Source: Atopobium sp. (GTDB lineage Bacteria; Actinomycetota; Coriobacteriia; Coriobacteriales; Atopobiaceae). From it: a stretch of 64,000 nucleotides of DNA. Of this stretch, positions 45,486-54,024 are shown one piece after another. The stretch's first letter is position 1; each line of letters begins with the position of its first letter. The stretch spans positions 62,001-126,000 of the forward strand of contig JABZHR010000004.1 of assembly GCA_015258715.1 (NCBI GenBank). The letters run 5' to 3'. The translations under genes were made by a program, and so were the position numbers. Under the pieces are notes generated by a model. That model was not told the origin of the DNA and made no database searches. It was given only the letters and a program-made list of their open reading frames with translations.

Positions 45486-48284
45486 TTACGCAACAACGTC
45501 GTGACAGCGGTGGCAGAGATGATCCTCGCCAAGCTCGCGATAATTCCAGCAGCGGTCACAGCGCTCGCCGTTTGCAGGATAGACGCTTACGCTCAGCTCA
45601 GAGCCCTCGGAAACAGTAACCTCAGAGCAGACAAATGCCTCAGCAAAGTCAAGACCGGCGTGAGAAATAGATGCAGCCTGCTCAGCGGTAAGCGTAACCT
45701 CTGCACGTGTAGCCTGCGTGGTCTTCTCGGTAACTACGCCCGCCTCAAGAGCTGTCTCGTATGCCTTGGTATAGGCAGCGCGAGCATCAACCAGTACCTG
45801 ATATGCAGGAAGCAGCGCAGTGTACTCTTCGGTGGTCATAGGAGCCTTATACCAGTCGAGAAGTGCGGCGTACTTCTGGCCGTCACGCATAAACTCTGGC
45901 AGGAACTGCATAGCCTCGTCGATGGTGTAAACCAGAATTGGCTGCAGGTCATGAACAAGCATGGAGAGAATCTCTGCCCAAACAGTCTGAGCGCTTCTGC
46001 GTGTTGCAGAGTCTGCAGCATCGCAGTACATACGGTCCTTAGTTGCGTTCAAATAACCGTTGGAAAGCTCAATGATGTAATCATAGAGGGTACGGAAGAC
46101 GTTATTAAAGCGATATCCCTCGTAAGCCTCAGTGACTGCAGCATGAACCTCGCACATACGTGCAAGAACAAGACGGTCATACTCTTCAAGGTCCGCTACA
46201 GCAACTGCATCGGTAGCAGGATCAAACTGGCCCTCAAGCTCGCCAAGAAGGAAACGCAGGGTGTTTCTGAACCTACGGTATGCATCGCCCACCTGGGAAA
46301 GAATGGCGTCATCGCAAGGAACGTCAGTTGAAGTGTCAACGGAAGCAACCCAAAGGCGTAGGACATCTGCGCCACGCTCAGCACAAACGGCATTTGGATC
46401 AATGACATTGCCCAGAGACTTACTCATCTTGCGTCCCTGGCCATCAAGCGTAAAGCCCTGTGAGACAACAGACTTGTAAGGAGCAACTCCGTAGGCTCCA
46501 ACAGAAGTCATGAGAGAACTCATGAACCAACCACGGTGCTGGTCGGAGCCCTCAAGATACATATCAGCTGGGAACTTAAGGTTTGGACGGTGTTTGCAAA
46601 CAGCAGTGTGAGAAACACCAGAATCCCACCAAACGTCCAGAATGTCCTTATTTGCCTTGAGATTGTGGCCGCCACACTTAGGACAGACGCAAGCGTCACC
46701 TAAATAGGTCTTAGGATCGTCGGTAAACCAAGCATCAGAGCCCTTCTCGCGGAAAAGCTTGATGACAGCGTCAAGTGTCTGGTCATTGATAACGGTTTCG
46801 CCGCAATCCTCGCAGGTGAAAGCAGGGATTGGAACACCCCAGTTGCGCTGCCTGGAAATGCACCAGTCAGGACGGCCTTCAACCATGGAGCCAATACGCT
46901 TTACCGCGTTTGCAGGATAGAACTTAACCTTTGTAAGCTCCTCTGCTGCCTGCTGACGCAGACCAGTCTTATCCATGGAAACAAACCACTGGCTTGTTGC
47001 ACGGAAGATAACGGGCTCTTTACAACGCCAGCAGTGTGGATAGCTGTGGGTAATCTCTTCTGCAAGAATGAGCGTTCCACGGTCTTTGAGCCACTGAACA
47101 ATGACAGGGTTAGCCTCATTGACCTCCATACCTGAGAAGGGGCCACCAGTGCCCTGACCGTCACCCTTGAAGAAGTGGCCGTCATCATCAACAGGCATGG
47201 TCTGAGGGATATCAAAACGAACACCAGCGTTATAGTCGTCTACACCGTGACCAGGCGCGGAGTGAACAACACCAGTACCGTCGTCAAGGGTGACATACTC
47301 AGCGTAGATAAACTTACCAGTGTTACCAAGATCGCCAAAGATTGGCTGCTTGTACTCATTGCCGGCAAGCTCAACACCAGTCTTCTTCCAGGTGTTGCCT
47401 TCTGCATCCTGAGCCAGCTTCCAATCGGTATAGCCAAACTTGGTAGCAGCCTTCTCTGCAAGAGCCTCAGCAACAATCTCTATGTGTCCATCAGGAAGCT
47501 CAAGAGCAACATAGTTAGCCTCAGGGTGCAGAATAACTGCCTCGTCAGCAGGCATTGTCCATGGAGTTGTAGTCCAGATGTCTACCCAAGTCTTACCTGC
47601 GTAAGCCTCAAGACCCTCAGGAATCGTAGTTAGCTCAAAGCGAACAAAGATTGCAGTAGAGGTGACATCGTGATACTCAATCTCAGCCTCAGAGAGAGCA
47701 GTGTGGTCATGAGTACACCAGTGAACAGGTTTGGTTCCTCTATACACAGAACCCTTGTCGTAGATTGCCTTGAAGATCTCAACATCAGTTGCATCGTAAT
47801 CGTTGACGTAAGTGAGATAAGGGTTATCCCACTCGCCCAAAACACCAAGGCGCTTAAAGCCCTGACGCTGGGTATCTACTTGCTCAACCGCCATCTTGCG
47901 GCAGAGCTCGCGGATCTTCTCGGTAGATAACTGATTGAACTTCTCAGTGCCAAGCATCTGCTCAACCTTGTGCTCGATTGGCTGACCATGGCAGTCCCAA
48001 CCAGGAACGTAAGGAGTCTGGAAGCCCTGCATAGCCTTATAGCGGTTGATGATGTCCTTGGAAATCTTATTCTGTGCGTGACCCAGGTGAATTGGACCGT
48101 TTGCATAAGGAGGTCCATCATGAAGGACAAACTTGTCATGTCCCTCATTCTTCTTCATCAGGAGCTCATAGACGTTGTTTTGGTCCCAATCAGCCAAACG
48201 CTGAGGCTCGTTCTGCGCAAGTGATGCGCGCATAGGAAAGCCTGTGTTTGGCAGGTTGGTGGTCTTTTTGTACTCGTTTGCCAT
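45486..48284 (-). CDS. ileS: Isoleucyl-tRNA synthetase
   Basis: A 932-residue class I synthetase with HIGH as GPIHLGHAQNKISKD near residue 60, an editing domain with WTTTPWTMPADEAV, KMSKSLGNVIDP near 605, and a C-terminal zinc motif (CDRCWNYRELGEDHLCHRC). ATG 48284 has AAAGG 9 nt upstream; an earlier in-frame start would run into the leader. A T-box leader precedes it, so expression should rise when uncharged tRNA-Ile builds up. It is followed without a gap by lspA. Confidence 0.95.
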   Translation of the reverse strand: MANEYKKTTNLPNTGFPMRASLAQNEPQRLADWDQNNVYELLMKKNEGHDKFVLHDGPPYANGPIHLGHAQNKISKDIINRYKAMQGFQTPYVPGWDCHGQPIEHKVEQMLGTEKFNQLSTEKIRELCRKMAVEQVDTQRQGFKRLGVLGEWDNPYLTYVNDYDATDVEIFKAIYDKGSVYRGTKPVHWCTHDHTALSEAEIEYHDVTSTAIFVRFELTTIPEGLEAYAGKTWVDIWTTTPWTMPADEAVILHPEANYVALELPDGHIEIVAEALAEKAATKFGYTDWKLAQDAEGNTWKKTGVELAGNEYKQPIFGDLGNTGKFIYAEYVTLDDGTGVVHSAPGHGVDDYNAGVRFDIPQTMPVDDDGHFFKGDGQGTGGPFSGMEVNEANPVIVQWLKDRGTLILAEEITHSYPHCWRCKEPVIFRATSQWFVSMDKTGLRQQAAEELTKVKFYPANAVKRIGSMVEGRPDWCISRQRNWGVPIPAFTCEDCGETVINDQTLDAVIKLFREKGSDAWFTDDPKTYLGDACVCPKCGGHNLKANKDILDVWWDSGVSHTAVCKHRPNLKFPADMYLEGSDQHRGWFMSSLMTSVGAYGVAPYKSVVSQGFTLDGQGRKMSKSLGNVIDPNAVCAERGADVLRLWVASVDTSTDVPCDDAILSQVGDAYRRFRNTLRFLLGELEGQFDPATDAVAVADLEEYDRLVLARMCEVHAAVTEAYEGYRFNNVFRTLYDYIIELSNGYLNATKDRMYCDAADSATRRSAQTVWAEILSMLVHDLQPILVYTIDEAMQFLPEFMRDGQKYAALLDWYKAPMTTEEYTALLPAYQVLVDARAAYTKAYETALEAGVVTEKTTQATRAEVTLTAEQAASISHAGLDFAEAFVCSEVTVSEGSELSVSVYPANGERCDRCWNYRELGEDHLCHRCHDVVA

Positions 48285-48306
48285 CAAGCACAACCTTTCT
48301 GGGCAC

Positions 48307-48344
48307 AAATAAAGCGCCCGTCCCTCACAGCTGGGACGAAGCGC
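48307..48344 (-). terminator. Conditional terminator of the ileS T-box
   Basis: A GC-rich stem (minus-strand GCGC...CGTCCC pairing with GGGACG...GCGC) is followed by TTTATTT, just after the T-box antiterminator sequence. The ribosome site is only about 10 nt further on, so a translational effect is also possible. Confidence 0.65.
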
Positions 48345-48555
48345 CACAATACACTTCGTTGTAACCACCCAGCGACGGATATGTCCGTTTACTCGGCTGG
48401 CCTGTCACGGCGACCATTTCCGGCAGCATCTACTAGTACAAAAACCTGTACGTTTGAACTGCAGCTCCGAGGTGATGTTCACACGGACGCAAATGCGGAC
48501 TTCCACCAACTCCGCTCGCTTGAGATTTGCGCTACCCAGCTACTGTCCTCATCAT
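48307..48555 (-). promoter_or_regulatory. T-box leader of ileS (isoleucine-responsive)
   Basis: The minus-strand leader has the stem I landmarks GATGAGGACAGTAG (48540-48553) and GAGTTGGTGGAAGTCC. An ATC isoleucine codon in GAACATCACC (specifier at 48474-48476) follows. The T-box-like segment GGGTGGTTACAACG is at about 48358-48371. A terminator hairpin (48314-48344) follows it. The order and spacing match T-box riboswitches, which read tRNA charging. The specifier agrees with the downstream gene, which strongly supports the call. Confidence 0.85.
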
Positions 48556-48750
48556 AGCTTGTGTAAGTAATACTACCACGTCTTGCACTCATTGAACTAA
48601 GTAATACACACGCTTAAACCGTTTTTAACAAATTATGCGAAATCCAAATTTTAAATTTTTTTAGAAATAAAAAAAGAAGAGTGGGTACAACAAACCTAAT
48701 ATCTAAGTGAGCTCATATCATATTTGAGCCAAACAGGTAAAGGGACGTGT

Positions 48751-50685
48751 ATGGCAGATAACAATAACAAGCACCGTAGATCTATGTCGATGCTACTCTA
48801 TATTGCAGTAGCCATCTTTGTATATCTCCTGCTTAGCAACACATTATTACCAGGACTTCTGCGTCAACAGGTACAAACTGTCTCGTACAGTGAGTTCCTT
48901 AACAAGATTGACAACAATGAAGTTACCAAGGTAGACCTTAATACGGGCAGCAGAAACATTAGATTCACAACTGGCTCTGGAGATTCCGAGAAGGTCTTTG
49001 AGACTACGCAGTTCCCTAATGATTCAACGCTGGTTCAGACGCTTAGAGATCACAAAGTTGATTTCTCGGCTTCTATTCCTGACAACTCTACAAATATGCT
49101 GCTCTATGCCCTTATTCAGTATGGAATCCCTCTTGTCATCTTCTTGGGCATTGGCTACTTTATCAACCGATCCCTTAAACGCGCCATGGGTGACGATGGT
49201 CCTTCCATGAACTTTGGTGGCGGCTTTGGAGGTCTTGGCGGCAATCTTGGTCGCTCAAGTGCTAAAGAAATTAAGGGAGAAGACACAGGCATTACGTTTA
49301 AAGACGTAGCTGGTCAAGAAGAGGCTAAAGAGTCTATGCAAGAGATTGTTAGCTTCCTTAAGACTCCTGATAAGTACAAAGAGATTGGTGCTCGCTGCCC
49401 TCGTGGCGCCTTGCTTGTAGGCCCTCCAGGTACTGGTAAGACCCTCATTGCTAAGGCAGTTGCTGGTGAGGCTGGCGTTCCTTTCTTCCAGATTGCTGGC
49501 TCTGAGTTTGTTGAGATGTTTGTTGGACGCGGTGCTGCAAAAGTCCGCGACCTCTTCAAGCAAGCAAATGAAAAGGCTCCTTGCATCATCTTTATTGACG
49601 AGATTGATGCGGTTGGTAAGCGCCGTGATGCTTCTCTTAACTCCAACGATGAGCGTGAGCAAACCTTAAACCAGCTGCTCTCTGAGATGGACGGCTTTGA
49701 TAACCACAAGGGTATTGTTGTTCTTGCAGCAACTAACCGCCCTGAGACCTTGGACAAGGCACTTCTGCGTCCTGGCCGTTTTGACCGCCGTATTCCTGTT
49801 GAGCTTCCAGACCTTAAGGGTCGTGAGGCAGTTCTTCAGATTCACGCCAATGATGTAAAGATGGAGCCAGGCGTTGACCTCTCTATTATTGCTAAATCCA
49901 CACCAGGCGCATCCGGTGCAGACCTTGCAAACATCATCAACGAGGCGGCTCTTCGTGCTGTTCGCTTTGGTCGTCGTCGTGTTACCACCGAAGACCTTGC
50001 TGAGTCCGTTGACGTTGTTATTGCCGGCGCAAAGAAGAAGAACACTGTTCTTTCTGAGCACGAGAAGGACGTTGTGGCTTATCACGAGACCGGCCATGCA
50101 ATTGTTGGTGCCATCCAGAAAAACGATGCTCCTGTTACCAAGATCACCATTGTTCCTCGTACTGGCGGAGCTCTTGGCTTTACCATGCAGGTTGAGGATG
50201 ATGAGCGTTATCTCATGAGCAAAAGCCAGGCAATGGATGAGATTGCTGTTCTCTGTGGTGGACGCGCAGCTGAAGAACTTATCTTTGGCGAGATGACCAA
50301 TGGCGCTTCCAACGATATTGAGCGTGCAACAGCAATTGCTCGCGCTATGGTTACGCAGTACGGCATGTCTGACAAACTTGGCATGGTTACCCTCAGCCAG
50401 CAGCAAAGCCGTTATCTTGGTGGCGGCTCTTCCCTCACCTGCTCTGAGGCAACCGCTGAAGAGATCGATGCTGAAGTTAGACGCATTGTTGAAGAGGGCC
50501 ACCAGCGTGCACTCCAGACGCTTAAAGAGAACCGCTTTAAGCTGCATGAAATTGCTCACTACCTGCAGAAGAAGGAGACTATTACCGGCGAGGAGTTCAT
50601 GAATATCCTCAAGCGCGAGAATACCTTTGCACCAGTAGTTGAGAACACCAATGAGGAAGGCTCCTCTACTTCTTCAGCAGAGTAA
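48751..50685 (+). CDS. ftsH: ATP-dependent zinc metalloprotease FtsH
   Basis: A 644-residue membrane AAA+ protease that degrades misfolded membrane and some soluble proteins. Two N-terminal membrane helices (about 13-30 and 122-140) flank the extracytoplasmic FtsH domain. The AAA part has GPPGTGKTLIAKAVAGEAG near 224, ATNRPETLDKALLRPGRFDR near 327 and the zinc protease motif HETGHAIVG near 447. ATG 48751 has AAAGGG 6 nt upstream; an earlier start is unsupported. It is a single gene between the ileS leader and a gene-free region. Confidence 0.96.
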   Translation: MADNNNKHRRSMSMLLYIAVAIFVYLLLSNTLLPGLLRQQVQTVSYSEFLNKIDNNEVTKVDLNTGSRNIRFTTGSGDSEKVFETTQFPNDSTLVQTLRDHKVDFSASIPDNSTNMLLYALIQYGIPLVIFLGIGYFINRSLKRAMGDDGPSMNFGGGFGGLGGNLGRSSAKEIKGEDTGITFKDVAGQEEAKESMQEIVSFLKTPDKYKEIGARCPRGALLVGPPGTGKTLIAKAVAGEAGVPFFQIAGSEFVEMFVGRGAAKVRDLFKQANEKAPCIIFIDEIDAVGKRRDASLNSNDEREQTLNQLLSEMDGFDNHKGIVVLAATNRPETLDKALLRPGRFDRRIPVELPDLKGREAVLQIHANDVKMEPGVDLSIIAKSTPGASGADLANIINEAALRAVRFGRRRVTTEDLAESVDVVIAGAKKKNTVLSEHEKDVVAYHETGHAIVGAIQKNDAPVTKITIVPRTGGALGFTMQVEDDERYLMSKSQAMDEIAVLCGGRAAEELIFGEMTNGASNDIERATAIARAMVTQYGMSDKLGMVTLSQQQSRYLGGGSSLTCSEATAEEIDAEVRRIVEEGHQRALQTLKENRFKLHEIAHYLQKKETITGEEFMNILKRENTFAPVVENTNEEGSSTSSAE

Positions 50686-50723
50686 TTTTGTCTCATAAGT
50701 AAAATTAAACAGCCGCCTATTCT

Positions 50724-50766
50724 GAACTGCCTCCCATTTCTTGGACATAAGAAATGGGAGGCAGTT
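50724..50766 (+). terminator. Large hairpin after ftsH / left end of the inverted-repeat segment
   Basis: An 18-bp perfect stem (left arm AACTGCCTCCCATTTCTT, about 50725-50742; right arm 50749-50766) with a 6-nt loop. It lies 39 bp after the ftsH stop and may end that transcript, although only TTTAT follows. A close copy lies inverted at 51138-51181. Confidence 0.6.
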
Positions 50767-51006
50767 TATATGCGGGTGATTATGATTCTGCAGCGTGTTA
50801 GCGTCGGCTTTTAGACCTGGCGCACAAAATAGCGCAGCTTTGGTAGGTTCTGCTGAAGAATCGACATGTTCCTAATCAAGATAGCCAGGCAGCTAGGCGG
50901 TTACTACTTGATATGCATCTCTATGCATAAACTTCATCTAATATGCTTAAACATGAATAGGCTAATATAAGAAATTTAACTATCGATAAATTTAGTATCT
51001 ACGAAA

Positions 51007-51133
51007 CACACCTAAGTCAGATATTCTGTTCAATTGCGGGCATTTTACACACCTAATGACGATAATCTGCATGATTGGGGTATTTTCAGCGTAATGTATA
51101 CGTCTTTTTGACAGATTATCCGACTTAGGTGTG
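51007..51133. repeat. Three-copy array of the CACACCTA...GATAATCTG repeat
   Basis: Forward copies begin at 51007 and 51048, 41 bp apart, with one inverted copy beginning at 51133 on the minus strand. They are the same family as the six copies at 21352-21581, with the same spacing and converging orientation. Confidence 0.8.
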
Positions 51134-51137
51134 TTTT

Positions 51138-51181
51138 GAACTGACTCATATTTCTCGTGTCCAAGAAATGGGAGGCAGTTC
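51138..51181 (-). terminator. Hairpin after the SpoU methylase gene / right end of the inverted-repeat segment
   Basis: On the minus strand GAACTGCCTCCC leads a stem of about 15 paired bases with a few mismatches, ending at 51138. It is a diverged inverted copy of the hairpin after ftsH. No T run follows, so terminator function is uncertain. Confidence 0.45.
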
Positions 51182-51233
51182 ACTCTTGTAGGTGGCCGTT
51201 TTTTGTACCAGATGCAAAGATATTCCGTCCAGG

Positions 51234-52067
51234 CTATCGAGCAAAAAGTTCCCAAAAAGCAACAGCAGATGACGCAGCAACATTAAGTGAATCTACCTGA
51301 TGAGACATGGGGATGATGGTGGTAATGTCACAAGCCTTAATGGTTTTCATATCAAGTCCATAGCCTTCACTGCCAAAGAATAGTGCAGCTTTTTTGCCTT
51401 TTACCAGCTCTTTATTAAGAGGTACTGCAGAATCTGTGAGTGCAAGGGCACACGTAGTAAAAGAATGAGCCTTGAGCTTTTCTATAAAATCCAGTGAAGT
51501 TGTCTCTTCATCCAAACGAGTCCAAGGTACCTTAAGAACCGTTCCCATAGAAACCCGCAGGACACGCCTTGAGAGGTTGTCGGCGCACTTGGCAGTCAAG
51601 ATAACAGCATCTACATTGAGGGCCGCAGCTGACCTAAAGACAGCGCCAACGTTGTTAACGTCTACTAAATCTTCTAGTACGGCAATATGCTTTGACGTGC
51701 TTAGAATCTCTTCTAGCGATGCACCTTGAGGTCTCCTCATGGCACAGAGCACTCCTCTATTCATCTTGTAGCCAATAAGCTGTGTAAGCTGCTCATCTGG
51801 AAGAATGAAAATAGGAACGTCATCTGACAAAGGATGGAACTTCTCGACAATTTGCAAAATATTATCTGTATGAGAAGTATTTGCAAGAAATGAAAGCGGC
51901 TTGCAGCCTGCGGCAAGCGCAGTCTCAATCACAAAATGTGACTCACAAATCATGACGCCGCGAGTTGGGTCAAGACGATTACGAAGCTGGTTATCAGTCA
52001 ATCGAGCATACACATCAAGGCGGCTGTCGTCAGATGAATCTATGTGAATAACTGGATGTGTTGACAT
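51234..52067 (-). CDS. SpoU/TrmH-family RNA 2'-O-ribose methyltransferase
   Basis: A 277-residue protein with an N-terminal substrate-binding part (SHFVIETALAAGCKPLSFLA) and a C-terminal trefoil-knot SPOUT domain. The three SpoU motifs are LEDLVDVNNVGAVFRSAAAL near residue 131, FFGSEGYGLD near 228, and IPMSHQVDSLNVAASSAVAF near 248. It methylates a ribose in rRNA or tRNA with S-adenosylmethionine; the target is not evident. It lies downstream of the surface-protein gene and convergent with ftsH. Confidence 0.9.
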   Translation of the reverse strand: MSTHPVIHIDSSDDSRLDVYARLTDNQLRNRLDPTRGVMICESHFVIETALAAGCKPLSFLANTSHTDNILQIVEKFHPLSDDVPIFILPDEQLTQLIGYKMNRGVLCAMRRPQGASLEEILSTSKHIAVLEDLVDVNNVGAVFRSAAALNVDAVILTAKCADNLSRRVLRVSMGTVLKVPWTRLDEETTSLDFIEKLKAHSFTTCALALTDSAVPLNKELVKGKKAALFFGSEGYGLDMKTIKACDITTIIPMSHQVDSLNVAASSAVAFWELFAR

Positions 52068-52144
52068 AAATAACGTACCTCTCGCCTCTTGATAGACAGT
52101 ATTCTCTCACTCTTGAGGCAAGAGTAACGTCATATATTCCTAGA

Positions 52145-53797
52145 TTACTTCTGTAGCAGCTTTCTCTTGAGGAAGAAGCTCAGAGAAACCAGTGAGACAG
52201 AGGAAAAGACAAGTGTGCCTTGAAGCGCAATCTGAGAATAATCTGCAGTATCAGGAAGCTGTGACTTCTTCTGAGCTTGCTGAGGCTCCTCAGGAGTGTG
52301 CGTCTCAGGTGTTTCTGGCGTAGTCTCAGGCTGCTTCACGTATACGTGAGTCCAATTTGCAGTAATGGCTGGCTGAGAAGTATCACTTGTGCCAATAACA
52401 AGATTGACTTTTAAATGCTGGTACGAATCAAAGTTATCTGGATCTGCAGATGTTGGGGTAAGCAGATATTCAATTCGATACTGACCAACAGGCAAGGTGT
52501 CATCTTGATATGAAGAATAAACAACATCCTTAAAGTGATTAGAGAAATAAATAGCATTGCCGTCGGCATCAACGACACGAGGTGTGCCATCTGGCATATA
52601 AGTCATATCGATAGTAAATTGACCATTCTCAAACAACTGAACATCGTAGGTATCATATCCAGGAGTCCTACTGATAACAATATCGCCATTGTGCGTAGCA
52701 GCACTAACAGGGAAAAGCTGTGTAATATCTTGCGATTGAATCTCTGCCATAAGACGAGCTGTTACGGCATCAATGTCCAGCACTCGCCTTGTTCCTGCAT
52801 CAACCGTGTGGTCATAGTTGTAAGAAGAGATGGTAGCAGGAGCATTCTGAAGACCAGCGTCAATAGGTTTTAAGGTAGTTCCATTATCAGAGACATATGC
52901 GGTGTGCGCGAGGGTGTAGTAATACGTAATATGTGTTACATACGTAGTTGGACGAGCAACATTACCATCACCATCATAACCAGCAGAAATCGTATAAGAA
53001 TCCACTTCTTTATGGTCAAGAATGTCATTACCCACTACCTCTGGAGCCAGGAACAGACCTTGTTTTTCAGTCTTATTTCCGTTGCTATCAACAAACGTTG
53101 TGAGGTTACGATCAATATTAGATACACCCACGTGCATGGTGTAAATGTAATAGAAGCCATGCTCTTGATCATACGAGAGCGTTTTTTCCAGCTTATACTG
53201 ACCCATAGGCAAACTGGTATCAATAACAGCGGTATTATCCTGACCAACCGACCCTTGTGCCAGCTGACCATGAGCAATATAAGAATTAACTCTGTCTCTG
53301 TGAGTCTGAATATCATTGTCTGAATCAAATTCAAACACTGGAAGCAAAATTCTACGATCAGTCACACCAGCAAGCTCCGGGTGAGTCTGAATGTATGCAT
53401 CTACAGCTGCATCATCTGTTGTATATCTCAGAGAATCATCTGGCGAGAAAAGCGACAAGTCAAACTGATCTCTATCTAAATAAACAAAATCACTTACCTT
53501 GCTATAGTTTGGATGAGAATCAGTGTTAACTGCCTCATAAGGCTTAACTTGCTCAAGGTTATCAAACGATGTTGAATCATTGCCAACAAGCGAAGCAAAA
53601 TCAGAAGGAAGAAGCTCATACGATTTGACATCAGTATGCAGTAACAACTGATTAGTAGAATGAGAATTTGATTGGCTAGTTGAAGCAGTAGCTACAGCAA
53701 TTTTAGGAAAAGCTGAAATGCATAAAAGAAGTACGGCAAGAGCAGTACAAACACATCTAATATTTTGCGTAGTACTATTGACTCTAGTTGATGACAT
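52145..53797 (-). CDS. Secreted cell-wall-anchored surface protein with LPDTA sorting signal
   Basis: A 550-residue protein of unknown function. It has a signal peptide (hydrophobic about 14-35, cleavage near AVATAST), a long extracellular part, a Pro/Glu/Thr-rich linker (about 490-512), then LPDTA near 514, a hydrophobic helix and a KRKLLQK tail. The last three form a sortase sorting signal, of LPXTA rather than LPXTG type. The body has repeated beta-rich units of the form PMGQYKLEKTL and PVGQYRIEYLL, suggesting two related domains. GGGGGAG lies 9 nt before the ATG. No sortase gene is in the window. Confidence 0.75.
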   Translation of the reverse strand: MSSTRVNSTTQNIRCVCTALAVLLLCISAFPKIAVATASTSQSNSHSTNQLLLHTDVKSYELLPSDFASLVGNDSTSFDNLEQVKPYEAVNTDSHPNYSKVSDFVYLDRDQFDLSLFSPDDSLRYTTDDAAVDAYIQTHPELAGVTDRRILLPVFEFDSDNDIQTHRDRVNSYIAHGQLAQGSVGQDNTAVIDTSLPMGQYKLEKTLSYDQEHGFYYIYTMHVGVSNIDRNLTTFVDSNGNKTEKQGLFLAPEVVGNDILDHKEVDSYTISAGYDGDGNVARPTTYVTHITYYYTLAHTAYVSDNGTTLKPIDAGLQNAPATISSYNYDHTVDAGTRRVLDIDAVTARLMAEIQSQDITQLFPVSAATHNGDIVISRTPGYDTYDVQLFENGQFTIDMTYMPDGTPRVVDADGNAIYFSNHFKDVVYSSYQDDTLPVGQYRIEYLLTPTSADPDNFDSYQHLKVNLVIGTSDTSQPAITANWTHVYVKQPETTPETPETHTPEEPQQAQKKSQLPDTADYSQIALQGTLVFSSVSLVSLSFFLKRKLLQK

Positions 53798-53969
53798 ACG
53801 CTATTACTCCCCCTGCAATTGAAAAATAATTATTTCTAAATGTCGTATATATTACTCCAGTTTTGTTCATCTCCTATAGAAAATAATTCCACGTAAGTTC
53901 CATAAAATATGTGGTGAATATGCACTACACTAAATGAATGTGTCTTTGACTCATTTGCAGAAAGTCTGT

Positions 53970-53999
53970 TTGTCAAAACACACTGATTTTTGCTATGTA
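53970..53999 (+). promoter_or_regulatory. Promoter of the L,D-transpeptidase gene
   Basis: TTGTCA, an 18-bp spacer and TATGTA lie 25 bp before the TTG start codon. It sits in the 227-bp gap shared with the divergent surface-protein gene, whose own promoter was not identified. Confidence 0.6.
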
Positions 54000-54024
54000 A
54001 CTTCGTTTTTATAAGGAGTGCTCC

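Larger units (their letters stand above)
50724..51181. repeat. 458-bp segment bounded by a perfect 24-bp inverted repeat
   Basis: Positions 50724-50747 (starting GAACTGCCTCCC) are the exact reverse complement of 51158-51181. Each end also forms its own hairpin pointing inward. The inside holds three copies of the array repeat and no reading frame. It may be a small non-autonomous mobile element, or simply two related terminators at convergent gene ends. No clear target-site duplication was found. Confidence 0.6.
50686..51233. other. Gene-free 548-bp stretch between ftsH and the SpoU methylase gene
   Basis: No credible coding region was found. It contains a 458-bp segment bounded by a perfect 24-bp inverted repeat (50724-51181), hairpins at both ends, and three more copies of the CACACCTA...GATAATCTG repeat. 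The flanking genes are convergent. Confidence 0.7.

Noticed and set aside
49666..50559. 297-codon minus-strand frame inside ftsH
   Set aside because: It is antisense to the AAA and protease domains of FtsH, with no family features and no own ribosome site.
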